Shown: one piece after another, positions 1 through 8,266 of the stretch
How positions within the stretch are numbered: the first letter of the stretch is position 1
Layout: each line of letters starts with the position of its first letter
Assembly (NCBI RefSeq): GCF_000423845.1
Contig: NZ_AUIT01000012.1
Span: 1 to 51,098 of the forward strand
Direction of reading: 5' to 3'
Length of the DNA: 51,098 bases
Origin: Thermodesulfobacterium hveragerdense DSM 12571
GTDB lineage: Bacteria > Desulfobacterota > Thermodesulfobacteria > Thermodesulfobacteriales > Thermodesulfobacteriaceae
Program-made: the position numbers and the translations under genes
The notes under the pieces: model-generated
The model's database searches: none
Seen by the model: the letters and a program-made list of their open reading frames with translations, nothing else
What the model was told of the DNA's origin: nothing

Positions 1-182
1 GCAAGTTGTCTTTCATAGTAACCATTAGCTTTATTATCAATACTATCTCTAAGGAATATTTCTCTTTCTTTTTTCATGAGAGCGTTTAAGAGGAGTGCAG
101 CAGCCATTTTGATACCCTCTTTTGATTCAATTTTTGAGATTTCACTTAAAACTTTTTCTAAATCTAAGTCTAAGTTTTCCAT
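1..182 (-). CDS. IS256-family (mutator) transposase, N-terminal part, runs off the window
   Basis: The minus strand encodes about 60 residues from an ATG at 182 down to base 1, where the frame is still open. A strong ribosome binding site (GGAGG, about 10 bases upstream) precedes the ATG. The stretch KMAAALLLNALMKKERE followed by DNKANGYYERQL matches the N-terminal region of IS256/mutator DDE transposases, where a 'R-x-x-x-L... KANGYYER' segment precedes the catalytic core. The catalytic residues lie outside the window. It is transcribed away from the chemotaxis genes. A second piece of the same family, in the same orientation, closes the window on the right (50787-51098). Confidence 0.88.
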   Translation of the reverse strand, partial: MENLDLDLEKVLSEISKIESKEGIKMAAALLLNALMKKEREIFLRDSIDNKANGYYERQL

Positions 183-300
183 TTTACAGACCTCCTGGTT
201 AGTTTAGTCTTTTAGGTTTTATGTTATCATTAATTTAAAAAATATTAAAAATTTTTATTATGCCTCTAAAATATTTTATTAAAAGACACAATTTATATTC
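1..300 (-). mobile_element. IS256-family element, right-hand end (boundary approximate)
   Basis: This is the end of the element on the transposase 5' side. Read inward on the minus strand, the terminal segment contains ATTGTGTCT (near 281-289) followed a few bases later by ATAAAAT. The same two blocks occur at the end of the right-hand copy near 50799-50820. IS256 itself carries AATTGTGT in its inverted repeat. The outer edge cannot be fixed from sequence because the two copies do not agree outside this core, so it lies between about 289 and 305. The cheR reading frame opens right at this edge. Confidence 0.7.
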
Positions 301-360
301 TACTCCCCAGATGAAGATTTTGAAAGATTTAGAGAATATTTTTATAGAAAGACAGGGATA

Positions 361-1137
361 ATGTTTGACGAGAGTAAAAGATACTTTGTTGACAGAAGAC
401 TTGTTGAAAGGATAAAGGCAACAGGACACAGTAATTTTAAGAGTTATTTTATATTCTTAAGGTTGGAAGCAACCGGAAAGGAACTTCAAAACTTGATCAA
501 TGCCCTAACCGTAAATGAGACATATTTTTTTAGAGAGGACTATCAGTTTAGATGTATGGTAAGCAGGATGCTTCCAGAGATATTTTTGAGAAAGAAAAAA
601 GGAGATATAATAAAGATATGGTCAATTCCTTCATCCACAGGAGAAGAGCCTTACTCCATTGCTATATACTTACTTGAATACTGGGATGAAATCGATGAGT
701 GGGATGTAGAAATAGTTGCTTCTGATATCGATACCAATGCCCTTGAAGCCGCCAAAAGGGGTATATATTCTGAGCGTTCGGTAAAGTTTTTACCACCTCA
801 TATATTAAAAAAATATTTTAAACCCCTTGGCAATGGATACTATAGAATTTCAGACGATTTGGTTTCAGCCGTTAATTTTACCAGAGTCAACATCGTTGAT
901 AGACTGGAGACTAAGAAATATCGTGGGTTTGATATTGTTTTTTGTAGAAATTTGCTTATATATTTTGACGATACATCAAGAAAAATCGCTGCTGAAAACA
1001 TTTATGATTCACTAAATCCTGGAGGGTTTGTTTGCCTTGGCCATTCAGAATCCATGAGTAGAATTTCTTCTATTTTTAAGGTTAGAAAATTCCCTGAAGC
1101 TATAGTTTATCAAAAGCCTTTGGAGGAAAATGTATGA
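361..1137 (+). CDS. cheR: Chemotaxis MCP methyltransferase CheR, 5' end removed by the IS element
   Basis: SAM-dependent glutamate methyltransferase acting on chemoreceptors. From Met at 361 it has 258 residues with NETYFFRE (52-59), the SAM loop STGEEPYS (92-99), ASDID (120-124), DIVFCRNLLIYFD (191-203) and LGHSES (226-231), all typical of CheR. Family members usually have about 25 more residues at the N terminus. Those residues can still be read in frame upstream: 301-360 encodes YSPDEDFERFREYFYRKTGI, which is standard CheR helix sequence. The frame is open back to 283, but a TAA lies at 280-282 and no ATG, GTG or TTG occurs between 283 and 361. The native start and promoter were therefore lost to the insertion. 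ATG 361 has no good ribosome binding site. The gene may be silent or make a shortened protein. It overlaps the next gene by ATGA. Confidence 0.88.
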   Translation: MFDESKRYFVDRRLVERIKATGHSNFKSYFIFLRLEATGKELQNLINALTVNETYFFREDYQFRCMVSRMLPEIFLRKKKGDIIKIWSIPSSTGEEPYSIAIYLLEYWDEIDEWDVEIVASDIDTNALEAAKRGIYSERSVKFLPPHILKKYFKPLGNGYYRISDDLVSAVNFTRVNIVDRLETKKYRGFDIVFCRNLLIYFDDTSRKIAAENIYDSLNPGGFVCLGHSESMSRISSIFKVRKFPEAIVYQKPLEENV

Positions 1138-1505
1138 AAAGAGTGCTTGTGGTAGATGATGCACCAACGGTAAGAATGTATCATAAGAAAATATTAAAAG
1201 ATGCAGGTTTTGAGGTAGATGAAGCAGTTAATGGTTTGGAAGCACTGGAAAAAGCCTTAATGAACGAATATAACCTTTATGTGGTTGATATCAATATGCC
1301 AAAGCTTGATGGATACAGTTTTGTAAAGAGATTAAGGGCTTCTGCTGAGGTTAAACAAGCTCCTGTGATTATGGTTTCTACAGAAGCTGAAGAAAAGGAT
1401 AAAGAATTATCTTATGAGGCTGGGGCTAATTTTTACTTAGTAAAGCCTGTAAAACCTGAAGACCTTATAAAATATGCAAAGATTTTTACAGGGGTGGGTT
1501 TATGA
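1134..1505 (+). CDS. cheY: CheY-like single-domain response regulator
   Basis: A 123-residue receiver domain with nothing attached. It has the acidic pair D8-D9, phospho-acceptor D52 (VVDINMP), S82 in VSTE at the Thr/Ser position and K104 in LVKP, so all active-site residues are present. The start overlaps the cheR stop (ATGA) and its own stop overlaps the cheA start (ATGA), which indicates translational coupling. As a stand-alone receiver next to cheA it probably takes phosphate from CheA. The target (flagellar motor, pilus or another output) cannot be told, since no flagellar or pilus gene is in the window. A second receiver gene lies at 4365-4733. Confidence 0.9.
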   Translation: MKRVLVVDDAPTVRMYHKKILKDAGFEVDEAVNGLEALEKALMNEYNLYVVDINMPKLDGYSFVKRLRASAEVKQAPVIMVSTEAEEKDKELSYEAGANFYLVKPVKPEDLIKYAKIFTGVGL

Positions 1506-4117
1506 ATAATTCATTACTTGAGCAATTTATAATTGAAAGTAAAGAATATCTTCAAAAAATAGGTGAAATTTTAATCAAACTTGAAGAAGAGGGAAGCTCA
1601 AAGGAGTTGTTAAACGAGTTATTCAGACTTGTGCATACTCTTAAAGGCAACTCAGGTCTTTTTGATTTTCCGGCTATGACAAAACTTCTTCATGCCAGTG
1701 AAGACCTGATGAACAGATTAAGGGATGGAAGTTTAGAATATACCTCCGAAATCGCAGATATCCTTCTTGAGGCAATGGATACGATTTCTCAAATGATAGA
1801 TGAGATTGAAGCATCTGGGGAGCTCCAACCAAGCACCAATGAGACCGCCTTTGAAAAGGCATCTTTTATAAGAAATTTCTTGTCAGAAGGGAAAGATAGC
1901 CTTAAAAAGGTAAAAAAAAGAGTTGAAAAAATCGAAGACCAACCTACAGAGGTTAAATCTTATGATTATTTAGTTATTCCTGAAGATACAAGAATGCTAA
2001 TGGTTAGGGCTCTTTTTGAAGGAAAACCTGTAAGAATTTTGCAATTTTCTCCTGAAGAAGAATGTTTTTATAAAGGTGATGACCCGTTTTTACTTGTAAG
2101 AAACACCCCAAATATTCTCTGGGGTAGGTATTATCTTAGAGAAAGGATAGAGGATATAGAAACTCTGGACATCTATAAATGCATTACTAATTTTGATGTT
2201 GTTGCTATAGCTGAAGATTCTGTACTTAAGGAGCACTTTCAATATGTTCTTGACCAAATAGAAATTATCATTCCTTCTATCTCTCAGTTAATCATTCCAA
2301 AAGGTGACAGAAACGGTGGCCCGGTTTACGAGGATTTTGTAGAAGAATTTACTGAGATGCTCAAAAAGGGAGACAAGGGTATTCTAAAAAATTCGCTTAG
2401 GGCTTTAAAAGAATTAACTGCTCCTAATCTATATGTTTCTTCTTGTCTTAGATGGATTGAGCTATTAATAGACTATTTGCCAGACTCTATGGTTTATATA
2501 GAGGGTTTATTAAGAAGTATAAAAACCTTTGAACCCCCGCGATTTGGCGAAGTCCAAAAAACCTATGAAATTAAACCCGAGGTAACAGAAAAAAGTATGA
2601 CAATTCCAAAAGAGGTATTAAGAGTATTTGAAGAACAAAAGAAAGTTCTTGAAAAAATAAGTTCTGTATCGCAAGAACTTAAAGAAGGTATTTTAAAATC
2701 TGTTTTCTTATCTCTTGAGAATGCCTTGACAGCTTCAAAAAACTCAGAACTTCTCGAAAGGTTAAAACAAAAAAATACGATAGAGGATATTCGTTCATTT
2801 ATAGAAGAGTGCCTAAGTTTAAAGGTTGAAGAATATAGAAAACCTGAAAAAGTAGAAAAGGTAGAAAAAGCAAAAAAAGTAGAATGTGTTGAAAAAGAGG
2901 AAAAGGTGTCAGAAGTCGCAGAAAAACCATCAACTACTAAGGTTTTAAAGGTTGATGAAACCAAGATTGATCGACTTATGAACCTTATCGGAGAGCTTGT
3001 TGTTACCAAAAACAGTCTTCTTTATCTTTCAAGAAAAGTGGATACTGAATACGAACTTGTTACATTTAGTAAAGAGATGAAACAATACTACAGCGTTATA
3101 AATAAGATTGCTGAAGAAATGCAAGATGCCATCATGCAGGTAAGAATGATCCCTGTTTCAACGGTATTTCAGAGATTTCCCAGACTTGTAAGGTATATTT
3201 CGAAAAAACTTGGTAAAAAGGTAAAGTTAATCATCGAGGGTGAGGAAACTGAGGCTGATAAAAATGTGGTTGAAGCTTTGGCAGACCCATTTATCCATCT
3301 TGTAAGAAATAGCCTTGACCATGGGATTGAACCCCCAGAGGAGAGGATTGCAAAGGGCAAGCCAGAAATAGGGACCATAATCCTTAGGGCAAAACAGGAA
3401 GCAGACAGAGTAGTTATCCAAGTAGAAGACGATGGTAGGGGGATTGACCCACAAAAGGTAAAACAAAAAGCCTATGAAAAAGGGCTGATCTCTGAGGAAG
3501 AGCTTGAAAAATTAAAAGATGAAGAAGCATTAAATCTTATCTTTCTCCCTGGATTTTCAACCAAGGAAGTCTCCTCTGAGCTTTCAGGCAGAGGAGTTGG
3601 GATGGATGTGGTAAGATCGATGGTAGATAGATATAACGGAACGGTAAGTGTTACTTCGGTAAAAGATAAGGGGACTACGATTACTCTTTCCTTACCACTT
3701 TCTATGGCTGTTTCTCATGTAATGCTTGTTGAAGCGGCGAACCAAAAATACGGTATCCCTATGGATACTATCATTGAAACAGTAAGGATCAAAAAAGAAG
3801 AGATTCATGTTTTTAAAGGAGTGCAGACTACCTCCTTAAGAGGAAAGGTGATTCCCATACTTTTCCTTAATGATTTGTTAGAACTTGGTGTTCCACCTGT
3901 TACTACCGAAGATGGCGAATATGCTGTTTTGGTGTTAAACATAAAAAATGAAATGGCAGGTATAGTAGTAGACAAGTTTTTAGGGACAGCAGACATAATA
4001 CTTAAGCCTCTTCCAGGGTTTATGGCAGATATAACTCTATTTTCTGGTACAGCTATTATGGGTGATGGTTCAGTTCTTTTAGTAATAAACCCAAAGGAGT
4101 TGATAGAATGGCGTTAG
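1502..4117 (+). CDS. cheA: Chemotaxis histidine kinase CheA
   Basis: An 871-residue CheA. The order is: an Hpt (P1) domain with phospho-site H45 in LVHTLKGN; a long middle region (about 130-480), including a Lys/Glu/Val-rich linker (about 440-475), in which I recognise no standard P2 domain; the dimerisation helices from about 480 (KIDRLMNLIGELVVTKN, then QVRMIPVSTVF); the HATPase core (HLVRNSLDHG, VEDDGRGID, GRGVGMDVVR); and a C-terminal CheW-like domain from about 735. Kinase motifs look intact. It would autophosphorylate at H45 and pass phosphate to the neighbouring receivers. No separate cheW or cheB lies in the window. The system resembles chemosensory arrays with non-motility outputs, because a STAS-like gene follows directly. 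Confidence 0.93.
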   Translation: MNNSLLEQFIIESKEYLQKIGEILIKLEEEGSSKELLNELFRLVHTLKGNSGLFDFPAMTKLLHASEDLMNRLRDGSLEYTSEIADILLEAMDTISQMIDEIEASGELQPSTNETAFEKASFIRNFLSEGKDSLKKVKKRVEKIEDQPTEVKSYDYLVIPEDTRMLMVRALFEGKPVRILQFSPEEECFYKGDDPFLLVRNTPNILWGRYYLRERIEDIETLDIYKCITNFDVVAIAEDSVLKEHFQYVLDQIEIIIPSISQLIIPKGDRNGGPVYEDFVEEFTEMLKKGDKGILKNSLRALKELTAPNLYVSSCLRWIELLIDYLPDSMVYIEGLLRSIKTFEPPRFGEVQKTYEIKPEVTEKSMTIPKEVLRVFEEQKKVLEKISSVSQELKEGILKSVFLSLENALTASKNSELLERLKQKNTIEDIRSFIEECLSLKVEEYRKPEKVEKVEKAKKVECVEKEEKVSEVAEKPSTTKVLKVDETKIDRLMNLIGELVVTKNSLLYLSRKVDTEYELVTFSKEMKQYYSVINKIAEEMQDAIMQVRMIPVSTVFQRFPRLVRYISKKLGKKVKLIIEGEETEADKNVVEALADPFIHLVRNSLDHGIEPPEERIAKGKPEIGTIILRAKQEADRVVIQVEDDGRGIDPQKVKQKAYEKGLISEEELEKLKDEEALNLIFLPGFSTKEVSSELSGRGVGMDVVRSMVDRYNGTVSVTSVKDKGTTITLSLPLSMAVSHVMLVEAANQKYGIPMDTIIETVRIKKEEIHVFKGVQTTSLRGKVIPILFLNDLLELGVPPVTTEDGEYAVLVLNIKNEMAGIVVDKFLGTADIILKPLPGFMADITLFSGTAIMGDGSVLLVINPKELIEWR

Positions 4118-4332
4118 AGGTTAAAAAAAACAAAGCAATTTTAAAAGAAATCGTAACGGTTGAAGAGGCAGAACCCCTTTTTGAATGGTTTCTTAAGGTA
4201 AAGAAACCAGAAGTGGATATGACGGAGTGTAGTCATATTCATACTGCGGTTTTACAGCTTTTTATGATCTTTAAACCTAAGTTAATCCTTCCTAAAGATG
4301 AAGGGTTAAAACTCTGGCTTATAGGATTTTAA
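4108..4332 (+). CDS. Small STAS-like protein of the chemosensory operon
   Basis: A 74-residue protein starting inside the last codons of cheA (10-base overlap). The segment VDMTECSHIHTAVLQLF resembles the short STAS-like proteins found beside CheA in chemosensory clusters with non-flagellar outputs, where a 'DLS-x-C-x-HLHTAVLQ' core is common. It is shorter than a full STAS domain (about 100 residues) and lacks clear nucleotide or phosphorylation-site evidence. Its role would be a protein partner in signalling. The family assignment is by resemblance only. Confidence 0.6.
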   Translation: MALEVKKNKAILKEIVTVEEAEPLFEWFLKVKKPEVDMTECSHIHTAVLQLFMIFKPKLILPKDEGLKLWLIGF

Positions 4333-4364
4333 AACCTACAAGTTAAAACAGGGAGGGTAAGTGA

Positions 4365-4733
4365 ATGCCAAAAACCGTTCTTATAGTAGATGATTCTGCT
4401 ACCATGTTGTTAAGTCTAAAAACAAACTTAGAAATGCATGGGCTCAAAGTAGAACAGGCATCAAACGGAAAGGAGGCCTTGGATAAAATAAAATCAGGGC
4501 TTAAACCTGACCTTATAATCACAGATTTAAACATGCCTGTAATGGATGGGCTTGAGTTTATAAAAAACGTAAGACCAATCCTTAGGTTTACCCCAATTCT
4601 TATCCTTACCACAGAAAGCGAGCAAACCAAAAGACAGCAGGCAAAAGCACTTGGGGCTACAGGGTGGCTTGTAAAGCCTGTTTCAGGGCAAGACCTGATA
4701 AATGTAATGAAAAAAGTTCTACCAGGAGTATAA
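4365..4733 (+). CDS. cheY: CheY-like response regulator, second copy
   Basis: A 122-residue single receiver domain. D9 and D10 (IVDDSA), phospho-acceptor D53 in ITDLNMP, T83 in LTTES and K104 in LVKPV are all in place. A ribosome binding site GGGAGGG sits about 6 bases before the ATG. It differs clearly in sequence from the first receiver, so this is not a recent duplication. The receptor gene follows after 4 bases. With two receivers and one CheA, one may be the output and the other a phosphate sink; the sequence does not say which. Confidence 0.9.
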   Translation: MPKTVLIVDDSATMLLSLKTNLEMHGLKVEQASNGKEALDKIKSGLKPDLIITDLNMPVMDGLEFIKNVRPILRFTPILILTTESEQTKRQQAKALGATGWLVKPVSGQDLINVMKKVLPGV

Positions 4734-4737
4734 GAAA

Positions 4738-5976
4738 ATGGCCCTAAAAACTGAGTATCTAAAGGTGGTTGTTTTGGTTTTGTTGCCTGTAAGTTTATTT
4801 TTATCAATGGTTGATTATTATTTTCTTTCTTACGTAAGTTTTATCCCTGAAAAACTAAGAGGTTTTATGGTTGTTTTTTCTGCTGTGTTGACAACCTTTT
4901 TTATTAATGTTTATTTAAGTCATAAAGGTAGAATACGTGCTTACAATAGAATTCCAGAGAAAACAGAAAAGGTTTTTAAAAAACTGAAAGAAGCACATAC
5001 CTTTTGTTCAGCTCAAAGAGCGAGTTTTAACGATATATTTGAACTTTTTTCAAGGAATATACAGGAAACGATAAAAATGACAGAAGAGTATATCATAGAG
5101 TTTGTTAAAAAGCTTGAAAGTCTTTACAGTAACTCAAAAGAACAAACAGAACTTATTAAAAGCTCTCTTTCATCAGGAGAAAATCTGATCAAAATAATCG
5201 ATAGACAAATAGACTATAACAGAGAAAATATAAAAAATCTTGATCTTGTTATAGAAATGAGAAACAGAAATTTGCAGGAAAACCTTAATAGGATTTATAA
5301 ACTTAGAGAAAAGATGTATCAAGTAACCCCTGTGATAGATAGCATAAAAAACATCGCCGAGCAAATAAACATTTTAGCCATAAATGCCTCAATCGAGGCA
5401 GCTCGAGCAGGGGTGAGTGGTGCCGGTTTTTCTGTGATAGCAAATGAAATAAGAAAACTCTCTAATAACACCGAAAAGATGGTGCAAGAGATTCAGGATA
5501 AAATCTTATCGATGATAGAAGAGGTGGATGAGAGCTATAGATATTTTAAAGTTAGAATAACAAAAACAGAAGTTTTAGAACTTGTTGAAAAGGTTAGGCA
5601 AAATAATCAAGAAATGGAAAACGATTTATCTAAGATAGGTGGTTTGATGGTAACCATAATCAACGAGATAAACAAACAAAACGAGATTATATATAGTATG
5701 GTTGTTGAACTTCTTGGAGAGGTCCAATTTCAGGATGTAATAAGGCAAAGGTTAGAGAAGGTGTGCGAAGCCTTAGAAGAGCTTTCAAAGTATAACTCAG
5801 AGCTTTTGAGATGGGTAGAAAACTGTGAAGAAAAAAGTAAACCCGTAGAGATAAAGGTTTTACTTGAGAAATTCAAAGAAAGATACATTATGGCAGACCA
5901 GAGAAGGGTTCATGCAGAGGTTTTTGAAGGAGAAACTGTAATTAAAAAAGAAGCTCCTCAGATAGAGTTGTTTTAA
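4738..5976 (+). CDS. Membrane-anchored methyl-accepting chemotaxis-type receptor without a sensor domain
   Basis: 412 residues. Two membrane segments lie at about 9-30 and 41-60 with only about ten residues between them, so there is no periplasmic ligand domain. A long cytoplasmic coiled coil follows. The signalling hairpin is at about 204-241, with [18 protein letters not shown] and [14 protein letters not shown], the core that binds CheA and CheW. A second conserved patch, VQFQDVIRQRLEKV, occurs near 330-345. The protein ends with a charged tail. Sensing must occur in the membrane, in the cytoplasmic helices or through a partner. A broken tandem duplicate follows at 6870-8088. Confidence 0.85.
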   Translation: MALKTEYLKVVVLVLLPVSLFLSMVDYYFLSYVSFIPEKLRGFMVVFSAVLTTFFINVYLSHKGRIRAYNRIPEKTEKVFKKLKEAHTFCSAQRASFNDIFELFSRNIQETIKMTEEYIIEFVKKLESLYSNSKEQTELIKSSLSSGENLIKIIDRQIDYNRENIKNLDLVIEMRNRNLQENLNRIYKLREKMYQVTPVIDSIKNIAEQINILAINASIEAARAGVSGAGFSVIANEIRKLSNNTEKMVQEIQDKILSMIEEVDESYRYFKVRITKTEVLELVEKVRQNNQEMENDLSKIGGLMVTIINEINKQNEIIYSMVVELLGEVQFQDVIRQRLEKVCEALEELSKYNSELLRWVENCEEKSKPVEIKVLLEKFKERYIMADQRRVHAEVFEGETVIKKEAPQIELF

Positions 5977-5978
5977 GC

Positions 5979-6761
5979 ATGGTGACCATAGCCATTACCA
6001 ACAGAAAAGGTGGAACAGGAAAAAGTACGGTAGCGGTAAATTTAGCCGCGGAGCTTTCTGTTAGAGGTAAAAAAGTTCTTCTGGTTGACCTTGATACTCA
6101 GGGACATTCAACGATAGGTGTAGGTTTTGAGTATAAAAAAGGACTTTTAACCATCCATAGTGTCTTTTCTGATCCTGAGATTGAGGTCGATAAAGTAATC
6201 TATCAGACAAGATAGGAAAATCTCTATATCTCCCCTGCAGACCCTATGTTTGACCATAGTCTTTCTGGGAGTAAAAAAGATGTTTTAAGGGATAGGATAG
6301 CCAAGCCCAAATTACTTGATAGTTTTGATTTCGTGATCATAGACACCGCACCTTCCCTTGATAATTTACTTGTCAACGCCCTTGTTGCTTCAGACTATGT
6401 ATTGCTTCCTTTCCAGCCTCATTTTTTGTCCTTAGAGGGGATTAAGTCTTTAACACGGGTTTTTTTTAGGGTAGCCTCATATGATAATCCTTCTTTAAAA
6501 CTTTTGGGCTTAATTCCAGTTATGATAAATGCAAGGATTCAACATCATAATAAAATTAAAAGCACTCTTTCCACAAACTTTGGCTCAAACAGGATGTTCT
6601 CAGGAATAAGGACTGACATAAAGGTTGTAGAGGCCTTTGAAAATAAGATGCCTGTAATTTTTTATGCTCCTAATACAAGAGCTTCTGTAGACATAAAACT
6701 TCTTACCGATGAAATACTTCAAAAATTAGAGTACTTTTCCCTGCAAAACCTCTCTATTTAG
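5979..6761 (+). pseudogene. ParA/Soj-type ATPase interrupted by an in-frame amber codon
   Basis: The first part (78 residues) has the deviant Walker A KGGTGKST (10-17) and VDLDTQGHST (about 37-46). At 6213-6215 a TAG interrupts the frame. The same frame then continues without loss: ENLYISPADPMFD directly after the stop, then FVIIDTAPSLDNLL (Walker B region) and 171 residues to the natural end. Together the two halves give one ParA-length protein of about 260 residues, so the break is a single nonsense change and not a frameshift. The gene starts two bases after the receptor stop. In other bacteria ParA-type ATPases in chemotaxis operons position receptor arrays. A fragment restarting at ATG 6246 would lack the nucleotide-binding loop. 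Confidence 0.88.
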
Positions 6762-6869
6762 ATAAATTCATAGAAAAGTTTTTTAGATTTTCGGTCTTGA
6801 TTTTGAGAAAATTTTTCTTGTATTTAAAAGTTCACGATTGAAGAATAAAAAAATACACAAAAAGTATCC

Positions 6870-8088
6870 ATGAAAGGGATAAAAAAGATAGAAATGGTTA
6901 AAAATAATAAGTTAGTAGCAAGATTTATTATTTTATTATTTATCTGGATAGGGCTTAGTTTAATTAGCTATGTTTTAATGCCTTTCTTAAACTTTATTCC
7001 ATAAAAAATACAGATTTCCTTAATAATCGGGTTTACGGCTTTTACGGTGTTTGGGTTTACGGTTTTTTTATGAATCAGTTTAGAAACACAAAAACTAAAA
7101 GAAGCCCATAAGTTTTGTTCGGATCAAAGAAAGTTTTTTGATAAAATAAGTGAGCTTTTTGTAAAAAACCTAAAAGAAACCATAAAAACAACAGAAGAAA
7201 CCGCGATTGACTTTATAAACTCACTAACTGATTTTTACCATAAATCTAAAATGCAGACTGAATTTATTAAAAGTTTTGTTTTTTTCTGGAGATAACTCAG
7301 TCGAAATGATAGACAGACAAATAGAACATAGCCTCTAAGATGTTGAAAGAGCTTGATCGTATTATAGAAATACGCTTTAAAAACTTACAGGAAATTTATG
7401 ACATAATTTACAGTTTACAGCAAAAGGTAGACTTAATGCTTCCTGTTTTAAACTACATTAAAGACATCTCCGAACAGATAACCATTTTAGCCATAAACTC
7501 AAGCATAGAGGCAGCTCGTGCTGGAAAGGCAGGAGCTGGATTTTCTGTGATTGCTGATGAAATAAGGAAACTTGCGATAAAAACTGAGAGTATAGTAAAG
7601 GATATTCTTTCTAAAATGAAAACACTAAAGGAAGAAATGGATAAAAGCTATGAATTTTTTATGACCAGTTAAAAAGCACAGAGCTTTCTTTGATGCTTGA
7701 GGCTGTGAAACAATCAACACAAAAAATGGAGAGAGATTTGGAACAGGTAGGTAGTTTGATTGCAAAACTTGTCGGTGAGATAGAAAAGAAAAATACCATC
7801 ATTTTAAACACCATCTCTGATTTGCTTGGGAAGGTTCAATTCCAAGATGTGGTAAGACAACGACTTGAAAAGCTTTGTGAGATATGTTCTGAGATTTCTG
7901 AATATAACAGAAGACTTTTACGCTGGGTAGATAACCCTGATGAAGAAGAACAACCTGAGGAGATAAAGGTTTTGATTGAGAAAGTGAAACAAAATTATAT
8001 CATGGCAGACCATAAAAGAGTTCAGGCTGAGGTTTTTAATGAAGAGACCAAAATCAAAGAAGAAGCCCCCAAAATAGAGCTTTTTTAA
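6870..8088 (+). pseudogene. Degraded tandem duplicate of the chemoreceptor gene
   Basis: The translation follows the receptor at 4738-5976 from end to end, but in pieces. From ATG 6870 it reads MKGIKKIEMVKNNK, then a membrane segment, then stops at TAA 7002 where the intact copy has FIPEK. The same frame continues past another stop (TGA 7071) with KLKEAHKFCSDQRK. A frameshift occurs near 7280 in a T run, a second near 7335, and a third near 7665. The signalling hairpin survives as [18 protein letters not shown], and the tail ends IKEEAPKIELF, against IKKEAPQIELF in the intact copy. Two stops and about three frameshifts make it a clear pseudogene. The divergence shows an old duplication. Confidence 0.92.
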
Positions 8089-8171
8089 AAACTGGTAAAG
8101 CTTGTCAAAATGACTAACCTTTCAGTTTTTACCTGCTAAAATTTAAATTTAGTGTTGAATATTCTAAAACA

Positions 8172-8194
8172 AAACCCCACAGAGGTTTCTTTTT
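8172..8194 (+). terminator. Likely Rho-independent terminator of the chemosensory operon
   Basis: An inverted repeat AAACC / GGTTT with a short loop is followed at once by CTTTTT. It lies 80-100 bases after the last receptor pseudogene and before phoH, where an operon end is expected. The stem is short, so efficiency is uncertain. Confidence 0.5.
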
Positions 8195-8266
8195 AAGCAC
8201 TTGAAAATCTCAATTTATTATTTATTATTTAACTAACTAAATTTTAATTCGAGGTGTAAGTTTTTG

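Noticed and set aside
2563-3009. Minus-strand frame of 148 residues inside cheA
   Set aside because: Ser/Phe-rich shadow of the Lys/Glu-rich cheA linker on the other strand.
6213-6215. TAG in ParA as a pyrrolysine codon
   Set aside because: Pyrrolysine is known in few enzymes, not ParA proteins, and the operon is decaying in other places. A nonsense mutation is simpler.
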